Of a stretch of 64,000 bases of DNA, positions 48,819 through 61,477 are shown piece by piece (within the stretch, counting starts at the first letter, position 1; each line of letters starts with the position of its first letter). The notes under the pieces were generated by a model that was not told the origin of the DNA, did no database searches, and saw only the letters and a program-made list of their open reading frames with translations. The stretch comes from Tachypleus tridentatus (lineage: Eukaryota > Arthropoda > Merostomata > Xiphosura > Limulidae): the NCBI RefSeq assembly GCF_004210375.1, contig NC_134837.1, positions 158,823,310 through 158,887,309 on the forward strand, read 5' to 3'. Made by a program: the position numbers and the translations under genes.

Positions 48819-48839
48819 GGGGCGGGGGGTGGGGTGGGG
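48819..48839 (+). other. G-quadruplex-capable run
   Basis: The sequence holds four G-runs of at least four (GGGG C GGGGGG T GGGG T GGGG) separated by single bases, the strict G4 consensus with one-base loops. It is on the strand opposite to the GLIS2-like transcript, inside its large intron. Confidence 0.8.
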
Positions 48840-50000
48840 TTCATTAAGTCTGAATAGAGAAAAACTGGTGTAGACAATAATATGTTTACATAACCCTTCG
48901 ACACACATATTTCAAAGTTTTCTGAATGAATGCAGTTGAAACAAGTAACAAGTTTGTCATTCCGTAACAGATGTCATGTACACCCTCAAATGATTTGTTT
49001 AAACTTTATTGCTTCTATGTAGACATCACATTCACATTTTTTATAGTATATAGAAAGAACTCATTTTACACTACAATCTGACAAATGTCATTTTAAAATT
49101 AGCGTGCAGTTGAAAAGTACATGTAACTTACTGCAGTATTGTTAGCTGTTTGATAGACTACAGCACTTGTGGTTGTTTCTTACCTAAACATGTTATAGTC
49201 AGAGAAACAGTTTAAATTGTATTTAGATCTTACTATTACATTTTAGTGAATTATGTATTAGTTATGTTTTATAATACATAATTAACAACTTAAAAATAAT
49301 TAAAATAAACATCATACTTTGTGTATATTTTCAAGTGTTACAATATTACAAACTGTAGAAAAATTCTGTGAAGGATTGAACGTCTCCTAAAGACACTGTA
49401 ATATGCCTGGAAGACACCAGAGACTTGTGTTGAAATGAATAAGTTGTAAAGGGCAAGAAAGGAAAATAAAACATTAAAAATGAACTATATGTGAAAAGGA
49501 AAAGACTTAAAATTACATATTTAACAAAAGGAAAATCTTTAAAGATATTCTACAAAAACTTAAAAAGAGTATACATTTTTCCTATTTCTTATTTTTTATT
49601 ATTCCATTAATAGCTAGAATTAGTGACAATGGAAGAGAAAATGAAAATGAAATTTAAGCATTTATCAAAAACAAAAACATCCGTTTAGTAGGTTCTAGAG
49701 ATTATGCAAATGAAATATGAAAGCTATAAGAGAGAGAAATGTTTATTTTTAAATAAATATGCAAATATTACTTAAGTTTACCAAGATAGTTTAAATACAA
49801 TGGTACAGCAAGGAGATCTTGTCTTGATAGTTAATATGTATGTGTACACACACACACAAAACACAAAATTTAAGAGTTATGCTGTCTTTGACATTGGAAT
49901 GATAATATTATAGATTAAAAAGTTCATGCATTAATAAATAAATAAATGATATATTTTGTTACTACAAGGCAAAGAATAACTGATGCAAGAAAACATTTAC
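48840..50000. other. Intron, nothing recognised
   Basis: AT-rich sequence with a short CA run near 49848-49862. No coding or repeat family signal. Confidence 0.4.
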
Positions 50001-50236
50001 CGAGCCCTAAATCCCTTTCCTTGTCGCTTGCAATCAATCCATTGACAATGGTACTCAGCATCAGCATTCTGCTGGACATGGGTCTGATTGACATGTTCAG
50101 CTAAGTCATCCCCATCAAAAAACTCTTGCCCACAGTCTAGCCACTGGCATCTGTGGGTAGATTCTCTGTCTTGATTTTGATTAAACTTGCTTGCATCAGA
50201 GAAGTTCGTTACATAATCAGCATCATTTTCAGACAC
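50001..50236 (-). CDS. GLIS2: GLIS2-like exon encoding finger 1 and start of finger 2
   Basis: The acceptor is gcttctag and the donor gtaaat. In frame it reads VSENDADYVTNF, then finger 1, CQWLDCGQEFFDGDDLAEHV followed by NQTH, and the first half of finger 2, CQWIDCKRQGKGFRA plus CG of a split Arg codon completed at 40910. CxWxxC fingers with a long inter-finger spacer are typical of fingers 1-2 in GLI/GLIS/ZIC proteins. The 9.2-kb intron that follows splits finger 2 right after GFRA, and phases match. Confidence 0.93.
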
Positions 50237-50857
50237 CTAGAAGCATTTTGATGAAATTACAAATATAAAACAAATTTTTTTTATATTTTGTATATACAAC
50301 ACTTTGGGATGTACTCAGACTTTCTTTTAATTTTCATAACTTAAAAAAACTTTGAAATATGATCATGTTTCATGAATCACTTCTTTAAAGCCACACAAAA
50401 GTACTTTAAAGGAAATATGATGAATGCTCCATAATCTTTGTCTTGAATTACATCTTTAATAGTTGTCTATTATAAATTCATGATGGTCATATGTACAGTG
50501 TTGAGCCTTTCACACACACATACACTTGCTTTATGAAAATTTTGTTTTTTAAAACTTATAAAACTAAATGTATTGTTAGGTTTCAGTTTTAAGGAATAAA
50601 GATAAATGTTTCCTTCCTTGTAAATAAGTTTAAAATGAAAGAGAGAATGGTAGTACAATAAAAATACATTCATACGTTATGTCTTAATAGTAAATTAATT
50701 TATAAAAAACAGTTACCAGTGATATATGCAGATACTGAAATTTCACATATGATAAACCATATCATACAGCCAGTTACAACTAAATACATGTTTTTTAAAC
50801 TTAAAATATAACAGATAGTGGACAATACTGATAATATGATACAATTTATTAACTTAC

Positions 50858-51120
50858 TGGTTCTGTTTTAACTTTAACCCCAGAATGGTCAAACAAATTC
50901 AGCCCATTTTGTAGCAAACCATGGGAAACCAGAAGAGCTGACACAACAGGTGATTCTATCAAACTAGATGATGCAAAATTCAATGGTTCATTTACATAGG
51001 ATGCTTTCTTTAAAGAAAATTGTAAATCTTCATTGTTGTCGTATGGTACGAGAACAGTGGATAGCCCTTTTTTTCTCTCTAGGTCATAACAGGCATTATC
51101 AGTAGATACAGAAGCATGAC
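50858..51120 (-). CDS. GLIS2: GLIS2-like exon upstream of the zinc fingers
   Basis: The acceptor is attatctag and the donor gtaagt. The 263 bases are open in the one phase that joins the next exon, giving 87 residues rich in Ser, Leu and Asn and ending GVKVKTEP. The VKTE tetrapeptide fits the psi-K-x-E SUMO acceptor consensus. The following exon continues VSEND. No fingers lie here; in GLIS proteins this region is regulatory and poorly conserved, so the call rests on splice signals and position. Two bases at the start show that at least one further coding exon lies upstream; I did not find it before the window end. Confidence 0.75.
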
Positions 51121-52740
51121 CTAGATAATGAATATTAAAATCATTTTAACACAGATTACCATTAAAACACAATGTAATCTATCTTGCAATTTACAACATA
51201 AAAGCAACATGTGCTTATATTGGTGACATCAAATTTCAGTTTCAAAATTTAAGAATAATCTTCTCAGATCCAGAATAATCAATAATTCTTTGTAGTGTGA
51301 TAAGGATTACTACATTTAAAAATTACATCAATAAAGATATAATTAAACCTTCACATACAGTCCTAGTGAAAGTTGTGTTGTTGTGAGGAGAGTACTTTTA
51401 TTTGTGTTCTATCATAAATAAATGGTTGTTGCACATACCACAGTTATTTACTAATTGTCTGGATCTTGAATACCCAAAATGTAAAATTTTTTTATGGATT
51501 TTTGTTTGTGGTACCATTCAATAAATGAAACAGGAGTTCTAGTTACATGCATGCTAATCATTCATTACACTAAGATTATTGGTACTGTATAAATATTTAT
51601 TTATTCACTATACTATCTAAATCCAAAACAGTAATAGCAGTTTTTAACTCGACAGAAAACAGATACATGGTCAATATTCACATCTGAATATTCTTCATGT
51701 TAGTGGACTTTTATGTGTTGATTTAAAGTTTGCTTTCCAATCCTTCAGTACTCATGAGGAAAAACATGTTTAACTACTCTAAATGTTCAAAAATCACCAT
51801 TACATGTGAAATAGTGTTAACAAAACTTCAACTGATCTGGCTTGGAAAAAAACATTTGGAAACCATATCACCAATGATTGTAGTTGTTGATTTAAATATC
51901 AAATTTCACCAAGCTTTTGCATTATGCCCTTTAAATATATACTGAATTACATTTTAAAACCTTCTATATTATTAGGTACTTTATTTCAATACTTTTAATT
52001 TTTCTCTATCAACCTTATCAGATTCATATATGCAGTGATATGCTAGCCCTGTATTTTAAACTTTCATAGGTTACAGCATCTATCCAAGATCCCTCCTCTT
52101 AATATACACTTTCATTTGTTACGTGTTTATGACAAAGTGACACCTCTTCACATATACATGGAAAATTTGTTTTCTAAGAATAATTAAAAAAGGAGGTCAG
52201 AACTGTTTAATAATAAATCTTATTATAACTAAAAGGTACATTTGGTTTGGGATATATTAAGATGGTGTCAGACAATGAAAAAATAAAAGAATGAATAAGA
52301 TTTCTTGTTAAATTAATTTATTCTGACTACACTTCATCAAGATGCCATCACATATTCTCAGAGCACTCTATGTCTACAACCTTATAATGTGACATATCAG
52401 GTGATTACTTGAGACTACAAATGCAAATATGTAGTAAAGCTCAACTAATTGGCAAGATTATGGTTAAATAAAGAAAAACCAACATCCTCTCCAACTTTCA
52501 CAGGACATTAAAGGTGGTACCTGTTTAAGAGGAATGTCACTATAGAAAAACCATGTTTCTTTGACTAACTGTCTGAAGAAATCTGACATCAGATTTATCA
52601 ACGTGACAGTCAATGTGAAATTTGTTTGTAACTATGAAAAATTATTGTCATAAACCATTTGTAAACTATTGCAGGAAAAGATGATTTGACATGATTATAA
52701 AGCATACAAAACACCAGACTGTGTCCCAAATGGCCAAATC
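51121..52740. other. Probable GLIS2 intron or upstream region
   Basis: No exon could be identified. Missing 5' exons of the GLIS2-like gene may lie here, further right, or beyond the window. Confidence 0.35.
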
Positions 52741-52741
52741 T

Positions 52742-52963
52742 TTAACACTCCTACAAAAGGACGTTTCTAGTCCTGATTTCTCCAAGCCCGTTCCCCTGGC
52801 TGTGGTTTAGCTAGATAGTAGATAGGGACAGTGGGAATCTCGTTAATCCATTCATTAATGGATTTAAATGGCAATTTCATTTAAATACAAAATTATTAGC
52901 CTAATATTAACCTTTCAAGTTGCTCTGGGGCCTATTAGGCCCCACTTTTTGTAGGAGTGTTAA
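52742..52963. mobile_element. piggyBac-type MITE with TTAA ends
   Basis: The ends are TTAACACTCCTACAAAA on the left and its exact inverse TTTTGTAGGAGTGTTAA on the right, with TTAA at 52742-52745 and 52960-52963. TTAA target duplication with short inverted repeats is the piggyBac hallmark. Near the right end is a 17-base palindrome, GGGGCCTATTAGGCCCC (52927-52943). There is no transposase, so it is non-autonomous. Confidence 0.85.
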
Positions 52964-54687
52964 ATGTGATTAAGATTTAGTTATTTCCAACTGTACCACT
53001 TAAAAGATGTTGCAAAGAAATTACACAGCAAATAAACAAGCAGTTCACAAATTACTTGTTACAAATGTTAATTTCAGAAGCACTAACTGGGCAACCAATG
53101 GACAGTGTATGACTAGAAATATGTAATGTGATTTGATGAATCAAAATTCATCATCTTATACTTGAAAGTACAAATATGAATAAAATTCAATGATACACTA
53201 TCATACAAAAATACAAGCAGTCAGAAATGGTGTGGCACTCATCCGATTCCTTTACAAGGACAAATAACATCTAAGATGCACTTGAACACTGTGGTAAAGA
53301 CAATACTGCAGTTTTCTTTTGTGACATACAAGAGCAGTTCCAAGATGATATATTCTCATACTGTCTGAAGTTAGTTTGAGAAATAAAGTAGTAATTCCAA
53401 TTTCCTTCTTTAACAAGCAACAGGATCTCAATAGACTGGTAATCTTTAAATGTAAAATTCAATATTGAAATCTCCATCTTGAACCAGTTAAAAACTAAAT
53501 ATTTCAACAAATCCATATCTTTTAGGACCTTATAGGATCTATGTCATACTAAGTTTGGGCTATTACTCTGGTAAAAAATGTTCCAAACAAATATTAGGTA
53601 ATGTTATAATAAAATGACCAGTCTACATACAAGCATTTGCCTTTTCAAATTTTGGTAAATTTAGTGTACTTAAAGGATGTTTATGAAAAAATTATTTTAC
53701 AAAAAAAATAACTCGCACTCCTTTGGTAAATTGAGTATGGCTGAGTTTCTTTATCTTTTATAAAATTTATCAAGAACAAAAAGCAATACAGTTTTCATAT
53801 TTTATTAAGTCTTCATTGTTAAGGTTCTTGCATATAACAATTATGAACTTACAAAATTTGTACCCCTATTCTATTTACACAGACTTTCATGCACAATTTA
53901 CACGTTTTCTATGCAATTTTCCACCACACACATGCATGTTCTGTATATGAAGTATTATTGAATATAGTTTACCCTGAAAGGAAAACTGTAAACTCAGATT
54001 TAAAAAAATGTTTTTTCATTTAACACACACACAATTAACATAACATCAGTATTATCCACGTTCTTCTGCATAAAAATAAACTTTTAATCTTCCAAAGTTT
54101 TTCATTTAGTATGTACAGTTTGCCATAACCCATATCTTGCTAACTGACCTTTCTACAGTCTTAGGCCTTAGAAAGTCAAGATATACAACATTAACCAATG
54201 ATCTCTCATCATAAAAGCAGAAAGCTAATTGTAAAGCTTATATGTTATGATACATGAAAAGCATTCTGAAATCATGATAGGCATTATTGATAAATTTAAA
54301 ATATTTTCTCTAAAATTAATTCTGACAATAGATTCCAACACTTTCCTCACAAAAGAAGTCAAACTAAAAACCACATAATTTCCAAATTTTCTTGTCTTCT
54401 TTTCCAAAATGCAGGCTACATTTGCAATTTCTAATGATCAGGAATATTCTTCAGTATTTCTGTAGTGCATATTGGTGTATAGAAGATATATTAATAATAG
54501 AAATAAGCAACCCTATAACATCAAAATGTTTATATTTAACTGGACACTCAATTGAAACCTTCACAGCTTCTTTAACAATATTCCCTAAAACACAAACAAA
54601 ACTGATAAAGCAAACATTCAAATGGTTTAAATAATAAATTCTATTCCAATTTGTAATAGGCATTTGTACACCATGCTTTCAACATAT
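52964..54687. other. No recognisable gene
   Basis: AT-rich. Open frames in both strands lack family resemblance. Confidence 0.35.
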
Positions 54688-56201
54688 CAAGTAGCAAAAC
54701 TTATTGTTGAAATAATTAACTGCTACCTGTAACATAAAGTTCCATCAAAATTACAGAGTAAAATAACAAAAAGATGGATTAAAAAGATAATAATAATTAA
54801 AACTACAGGTGTCATACTTTGTCCCTATTTATCTCTGGTCATAACTGTTTCATGATAAGAGCTTCTTTGAATTTTCTGTCAGTGTACTCAATGGCTTTGG
54901 TGAGGACCTGTACAGACAATGGTAGTTTCAAGAGAGGTGTTATTTATCCATGATTAGTTAAAACTGCACTTCTTTCATGTTATTTATAAAGAGCATCAAT
55001 ACGTTCTCCTATGTGTGAAGGGTTCTGGTCTCTACTAAGTGCATATGATGGCAGATGTTACATATAAACTGGTAAACAAGAATTTGTGATACTTTGCTGA
55101 ATTTTCTCCATTTTCATATATATGGTTCCATCAAATAGAATAAAGAGTTTGTTCAAAAGTATACTTGGGGTTCGAATGAAGGAGTCTTGATCCTTATATC
55201 CCACACTAGTGGCTAAGGCAATTAAACAGCAATGTTATATATAGATATACTTGTGATTGGATCTCAACCTGTAGCCATAGAATGATGCTTTCCTAACCAC
55301 TGGAATTACAATGAGGAAAGAAGCAAGACTGAAGTGGACAAACCTTCTCTTACACCTGAAGAAGTCTGAAAGGCACCACACCAGGCTCAGGGTGACAAGA
55401 CCATGTATGCAAGGAACAGAAATTATCTGGTCTGGATTTAACATTAATCCTCACTCTGCAACAGATTGAGCAAGGAGTATTCCACCTGACCCCAGAATTA
55501 TGGACATGATGTGAAACACTGTCCTCAACCAAGGGCCTAGGATGGGACCACTTTAAGTTCAGAATTATGAGATAGCAGACCTCCTTCCATGAACAATATA
55601 CTAAAATGACATTGATTAAAAAAATGGACTATAAACACCCCAACAAAACTGCATAGTGTCAAATCTGAACTGATATTACAAGCACATTTCCATAGAGGCT
55701 GGTGCCACTCCTACTGACATCTAGGAAAAACATTCAGGAAATGCTGGATAGTGCTGTGGAGTCCAAAACCTTCAGATGTTTAGAATAACTAAAAGTTATT
55801 GTCTTCAAAGTTGCTTTCATGTAACATCTGCCACCATATGTAGTTAGCAGAAGCCAGATGAACCTTTTACATGAGGATACAAGAACATATTGATGCTCTT
55901 TATAAACAACAATATGAAAGAAGGGCAGTTTTAACTAATCATGGACAAGTAACATCCAACTTGAAATGACCACTGTCTGTAAAGATCCTCACAAAAGTCA
56001 CTGAGTACACTGACAGAAAATTTAAAGAAGCTCTTCTCATCAAACAACTACAACCACAGATAAATAGAAACAATGGATGGCACCTAAAATTTTAATTATT
56101 ATTTTTAATCTATCTTTTTGTTATTTCACAATGTAACCTTGGTTAATCTTTTATTTACTACAGGTAGCAGTTAATTATGTCAACAATAAGCTTTACCACT
56201 T
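54688..56201. repeat. Large inverted duplication of a GIY-YIG-bearing (PLE-like) repeat
   Basis: The left arm (about 54688-55066) is the inverted counterpart of the right arm (about 55805-56201). Matching blocks include 'cttattgttgaaataattaa', 'aacaaaaagat', 'ttttctgtcagtgtactca', 'tccatgattagttaaaactg', 'tttataaagagcatcaata' and 'ggcagatgttacat'. Between them about 740 bp is not duplicated. The right arm on plus reads EHIDALYKQQYERRAVLTNH and, further on, TDRKFKEALLIKQLQPQINR followed by NNGWHL, which resembles the C-terminal half of GIY-YIG domains of Penelope-like elements. Stops and small indels mark decay. Confidence 0.75.
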
Positions 56202-56269
56202 AACCCTTAAACAGGAGGAATGTTGTAGGTAACAGCATCAATTGATTATGGCTACCGTTTAAGGATTAA
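56200..56269. mobile_element. 70-bp TTAA-bounded hairpin repeat
   Basis: The ends TTAAcCCTTAAAC and, inverted, TTAAtCCTTAAAC enclose ggaatgttgtaggtaacagc and a central ATCAATTGAT palindrome. A related copy is at 20405-20457. It abuts the right arm of the inverted duplication. Confidence 0.5.
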
Positions 56270-58351
56270 TATGTCTAAAGCACACTGCACATTACATATT
56301 GTAATAGAATTTATTATTCAAACCATATAAAGCTTTGCATAACCAGTTTTGTTTGTGCTTTAGTGAATACTCTTAAGTAAGCCATAAAGTGAAACACTGA
56401 GTGCCCAATTAAATATAAACAAGAGTAAGTGTTATAAGGTAATTTATTTCTTGTATTAATATTCCTCTGTGTCCAGTGTTATTTGTGATGGTGAAGAAAA
56501 TTCCCAATACTTTTTTAAGCATTAAGACATATTACAATACATCTAACATAGTCAGAATCCTTATTCTTTTGGGTGTCCAAGTGTTCAAAATTTTTTCTTC
56601 AATAATAACAAAAGTCAAGAATATTTCTTAATTTGTAAACAAGTGGATCTGATTAAGAATCTTGTTTCCTCATCAAGAAATGAATAAAGAAAAAAAACTA
56701 CTTACAAAATTTAACCATACCATTTTCAGGCAGTGAGATTTATGTTTTGTTTTAAAGTGCAGTATCATCCTGAAATCTCTCATTGACAGAACAGTGTCTT
56801 TAATATATGGATTCAATCACTATAAATCATCAAATAACTTCTGTCATACTATTTATTACAGTTAAGAGTTTAGAGAGGTTACTAATTTTTATCACTGCAC
56901 AATGCTTAAAGGAGGAAAATTAATTAATTTTCAATTTTTCATAATTTGGATTTAGGCTGGTATCTTGACTTTAAAAACAAGCAAGTCAGAGAAAACCTAC
57001 ATACCTGCACCTAGTTTGTCTTTATTCATGCTTTAATGGAAAAATCTGTCTAGGCGTTGCTGTCCTTTGAGTTAAAGTGACATGCTAAAACATGTTGAAA
57101 ATAAGTGAAATCAGCTATAATAAGCAATAAAACTACAACCTCATAGAGGTATCTCTCTACGTGGAATGAAAAGGCTTGGACAATGTAAAGTAAATATTTA
57201 TTTTAACAGTTTTCCAAAACAATGCATTAACATTAAAGCCACACATTATACTAATCAAAGCTTAACATTATTTCATGAGTTGGTAGTACTAGAAACAATA
57301 AGTATTTCTCAGTATGTCAACCACAGTACAGCTACTATATCTAGTAACAAGGGTATATTTCATCCAATATCACACCAAATAAGGCTGGCTGCAATAAAAG
57401 GGATATAGTAATGGTTTATATAATTAGTTTCATGAACAACAACTTTTCAAACTTAAAGAATAAACCATAATGAATAAATTAATTGCAAGTTTAACACTAT
57501 TTACATGGCATAATTAGGATAAGGATTAATTGTACAATATTGTATATTCATTTCTAACACCAACTAATTATTATGACTCTATATGAAGTAACTTTACCAT
57601 CATCAGTAAAATATATATATATATATAACCTACATACTAATTTTTATAATAATATACAAAATATCAGAAGCCACACTATATCTAACTATAAATTTAGAGT
57701 GAAAATTCACAATCATGTCTGATGTCCAATCACCAATGTTAAGTTGTTAACATTAAATGTTTCACTGCTCGCGACTGGCAATAACCAACACAAATAAATA
57801 ATCTTCATATGACCCCTGAGAGGCCGAAATCTCTGAAGGGTAGTATTCCGTTTCTCAATATTTTAATTTAATTAGGCTTTTTTAAGTTTCGGCATATTGT
57901 TATCAGCCCACTGCAGGAGAGTCATATAAAGTATATATAATATAATATAATATAATATAATGTAGCACTGGTTGTGTAAAAATTTCAGACCGAGTCTTGA
58001 AAGTTACAAATACATTTATAATTTATATCATACAACACCTAACGCTAATGTTATTAGCTTTGATTTTGCAACACTAGTACTAGTAGTATTACTATTATTA
58101 TTAATGCCATTAACAATAGTATTAATATATAATTAGTTAATTGGTAATACTATAAGCATTAGTTACTCTTGACTTCAAAACATTTGTGACTCACAACAAA
58201 AAAGAAGTTATGAAATTAAACACATACATATGTTAACGTCCGTTTACTTTCTTCTACAGCTAATTCTCACGATGTAATATACACACATTATCGTAAAACG
58301 ATCATTCCCTAAAATGTAAACCTTTGTACGACATCTAACGAAGATTAAGTG
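56270..58351. other. No recognisable gene; simple repeats
   Basis: (AT)n at 57610-57627 and (TATAA)n at about 57935-57961. Nothing else recognised. Confidence 0.45.
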
Positions 58352-58523
58352 ATTAAATAATGGTTTATTATAGATAATCAAAATAATAAATAATATTAAA
58401 TAATAATTCATTATACATAATTAAAATAATAAATGATATTAAATAATAATTTATTATAGATAATTAAAATAATAAATGATATTAAATAATAATTTATTAT
58501 AGGTAATTAAAATAACAAATAAT
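58352..58523. repeat. 43-bp tandem repeat, four units
   Basis: Four consecutive 43-base units each start with attaaataat and carry 'ttattatagataat(t/c)aaaa' and 'taataaat'. The units differ at only a few bases each. Almost pure A+T. Confidence 0.9.
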
Positions 58524-59230
58524 GACACATTTTACACACACTAAACTGATAAATGTAAGGTATAAATATTTTAAAATTTTAATACTAACTAAACTACTGC
58601 AATTAAATATTTCAATACAGGTTAAACTGCTAAATGTGATCACAAAGAATGTTCATTGTATAGAATCTTACAACAAACTGCAAATCAAACTGAAGGCATT
58701 CACTGTGTCTCACCATTTCACTACACAACGTAATTTTAAATTCCTTTAACTCAAAACCCCAAAATATTTGTTCGCTTTTTTTTTCCTTTTGTCAACACTG
58801 ACAATACAACAATTTTAATTTTCTTTATCTTTGCTAATGTGTACTGACTTTATGTTATTTGATTGATCATTGAAGGCAGGCATAAACCAGGAAAACGTAG
58901 AAACGGGAACTTAGTGTTCTGTTTATATCTAATGAAAAGTCTTAGGTCTAATAAGTATGTGTTTTAACAAAGAATGATTTAATTACATAGAAATATTTTG
59001 TCAAGAATAGAAAGAAAATGATAGAATATCGATTTATACAGTACTCTACAAAAGTGTTAGAACAACAGAATATTTTATCATTTATTCCATTTTATGTGGA
59101 TAATTTTTCTATGCCATTACAGAACATAATTTTCAACACTACGATAATGCTTCACAGATTCCTGTTGACTACTGAACGAGCCAGAATGATAATGCCTAAA
59201 GCGAAAGGAGTACACACAAAATATTAACTT
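58524..59230. other. No recognisable gene
   Basis: AT-rich sequence. A 75-codon open frame at 58522-58749 is judged chance from its composition. Confidence 0.4.
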
Positions 59231-59352
59231 TTGTTGTTGAATTAAGCACGAAGCTACACAATGGGCTATCTGTGCCCTGCCCACCACGGATATCGAAACT
59301 CGGATTTTAGCGTTGTAAATCCGCAGACATACCGCTGAGCCACTGGGGAGCA
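59231..59352 (-). repeat. SINE family C copy, reverse orientation
   Basis: A well preserved copy: 'gttgttgaattaagcacgaa', 'gctacacaatgggctatctg', 'ccaccacggatatcgaaact' over the B box, and 'agacataccgctgagccact' over the A box. Confidence 0.85.
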
Positions 59353-61394
59353 ACTGTTTGCTAACTTCAAGTATTTCAACTGAGAATATACCAGTGTACT
59401 AAATAAAATGATTAATAACATTTTGGTGTTTCACCTTTGATTTACCTTCCATTGTTCTTTGAAAGTAGCCTGAAATATAATTTTTTATTTTATCCTAACA
59501 TTTTTTCACATTACTGTATATATCAATCTCATAAAATTCCATCACAGACTGATTACACTCCTATTCATCATGTTATTTCTCACCAGACCTTCACTTCTAC
59601 CTTATATCGTGGTTTTTAAGGGGAAAGTTTAGTTTTAATAGCAAGCACTTCTCAACAAACCTAGTTTAGCCATTAATTAATTCACAAACCTCACTACACT
59701 CTTACGACACAGTTTAAAATCATTCATTGCGATAGCAAGGTTCCGTTGTAGATTACTCAAAAATATTGATCCTTGAAAGTAGTCAGTTTTCATGAATGAA
59801 CACATTCTGGTATAGTATTGCTCAACAAAAATAGTTTCAGGAAATGAAACACAGTAACAGTTGTCCAAATGTGGTAAAGCTGCATGAACCATGAAGGGAA
59901 GATAGGGTTCTTACATACATTAGTACCTAGATTGCTTTGTCTGTCAAAATATTATAGTTGACCTAACGACTCGTGGTATTGGATGAAAGATATTGTTGTT
60001 ACTTTATATTACCAGTATAGTTTGATTGCCATATTATTATATATTCTTATTTGTTTTCATTCACATGTTTGTAGAAAGGTTCAGCTCCTTATTCTCTCCC
60101 ACATTCAAAAACTATATGCCTAGTTTTGCTTCTGATTTATTTTCTGCAATTCACGTAGTGTTTGTTTTCCAATGACATATTCAGTCAGTATTTGTTTCCA
60201 TACAGTTAGCTGTTTGTACCACTCTCCAAAAAGTACCATTTGATTAAAAATGTTAAATGTCTTTGGAACTAGCAGTGGAAGCTTGTACAAGAACAAAATG
60301 AAGTATAAGTCTATAACAAAGTGTATATAGATTTCTTGAAAACTTCTTTTTTACTGGAACTTAAACTACATTGGCCATTGAGATGTCTTGTACCCCAGTG
60401 GGTCAGTGGTCAGTTTACTGAATTACAACCCTCAAATCTGACATTAACAGCACTGTTTTATACTTGACCGACAACATAAGCCATCTGGAGTTTGATTTAC
60501 AGCAATGCATTATTGATTAGTTAAAAAAACAACAGACCCTTAGATTTTGTTCAGCAAACAGTTTGAATCACATGGATTTTTCGTTTATTCCTTCCTAAAA
60601 GTGTCTCAAACAGAATGCTATCTGGTTATTTACACTAATGTCTCGTGAAGAATCAACGTCATACATGAAAATTTCTTGAGCATTGATTGATGTGTTTCAC
60701 ATGAAAATCTCCTCTAGTTACCATAATCAAGTCGGTTGCAGATTTAAACAACAAAATTGGTAAAGATTCACGACATATTAGTGATCACAAGCGTTCAAAT
60801 GCTGTTAAAGTGTGGGTTGAAGTCAGAACAAACTAGTAATAGTTGAAAAACATTAGTAAGCTCATCTTACAATGGGTATTTAGGCAATTCTCTGTGTAAT
60901 CAAAAAAATGTCTTTTCTTCCAAGATATTTTACTGCTCGAATTATTCTACTCATAAACAAATTTCAATCAGTAATTTGGTTGTGGTGCAGATTTGTAATT
61001 TCATATCTTGAAACAGATATTATCTCCTTTTGTTTCTTGGTTGTGTAACAAACATTTACTGAAGAATTATATTACTTTGTATTTAAATTTATCATGAACT
61101 TTGATTTTATTATATAAAATATTTTGATAGAAAGCGATCCTGTTCGCAAATACTGTTATCTTCATTGCTATAAAAACTACATGGACACACAAACACTCAA
61201 CATTCAGGTTAATATTGCTGGTAGTGTCACATGACTCCCATTTTCTCGATATTTGGTTCTATTACCATACAAAGCTATAAAAGATTTGTTAATACAAAAG
61301 AATCTGACTTAAAATAAGTTACAGATCAGTTAGTGGTTGGAATGTGTAGTAGGCCAAAAATACAATGTTTTTATCTATGGAGATATATTTGTTG
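59353..61394. other. No recognisable gene
   Basis: A degenerate family C head is possible near 60397-60480 ('ccccagtgggtcagtggtca'). The minus-strand frame at 59677-59892 looks protein-like but matches nothing I know. Confidence 0.35.
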
Positions 61395-61475
61395 TTTTTG
61401 CTTTAGTTCAAAACTACACAATAAGCTATCTGTGCTTTGTCCATCATAGGGAGCCATGCCCCAGATTTTACGGTT
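61395..61475 (-). repeat. Truncated SINE family C, interrupted by a family A SINE
   Basis: The segment 'tagttcaaaactacacaata', 'agctatctgtgctttgtcca' and 'ccccagattttacgg' matches the tail half of family C. It breaks off at the start of the family A copy. Confidence 0.65.
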
Positions 61476-61477
61476 GT

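Noticed and set aside
59677-59892. Minus-strand 71-codon frame of protein-like composition
   Set aside because: No family resemblance, no clear splice signals and no supporting neighbour exon.
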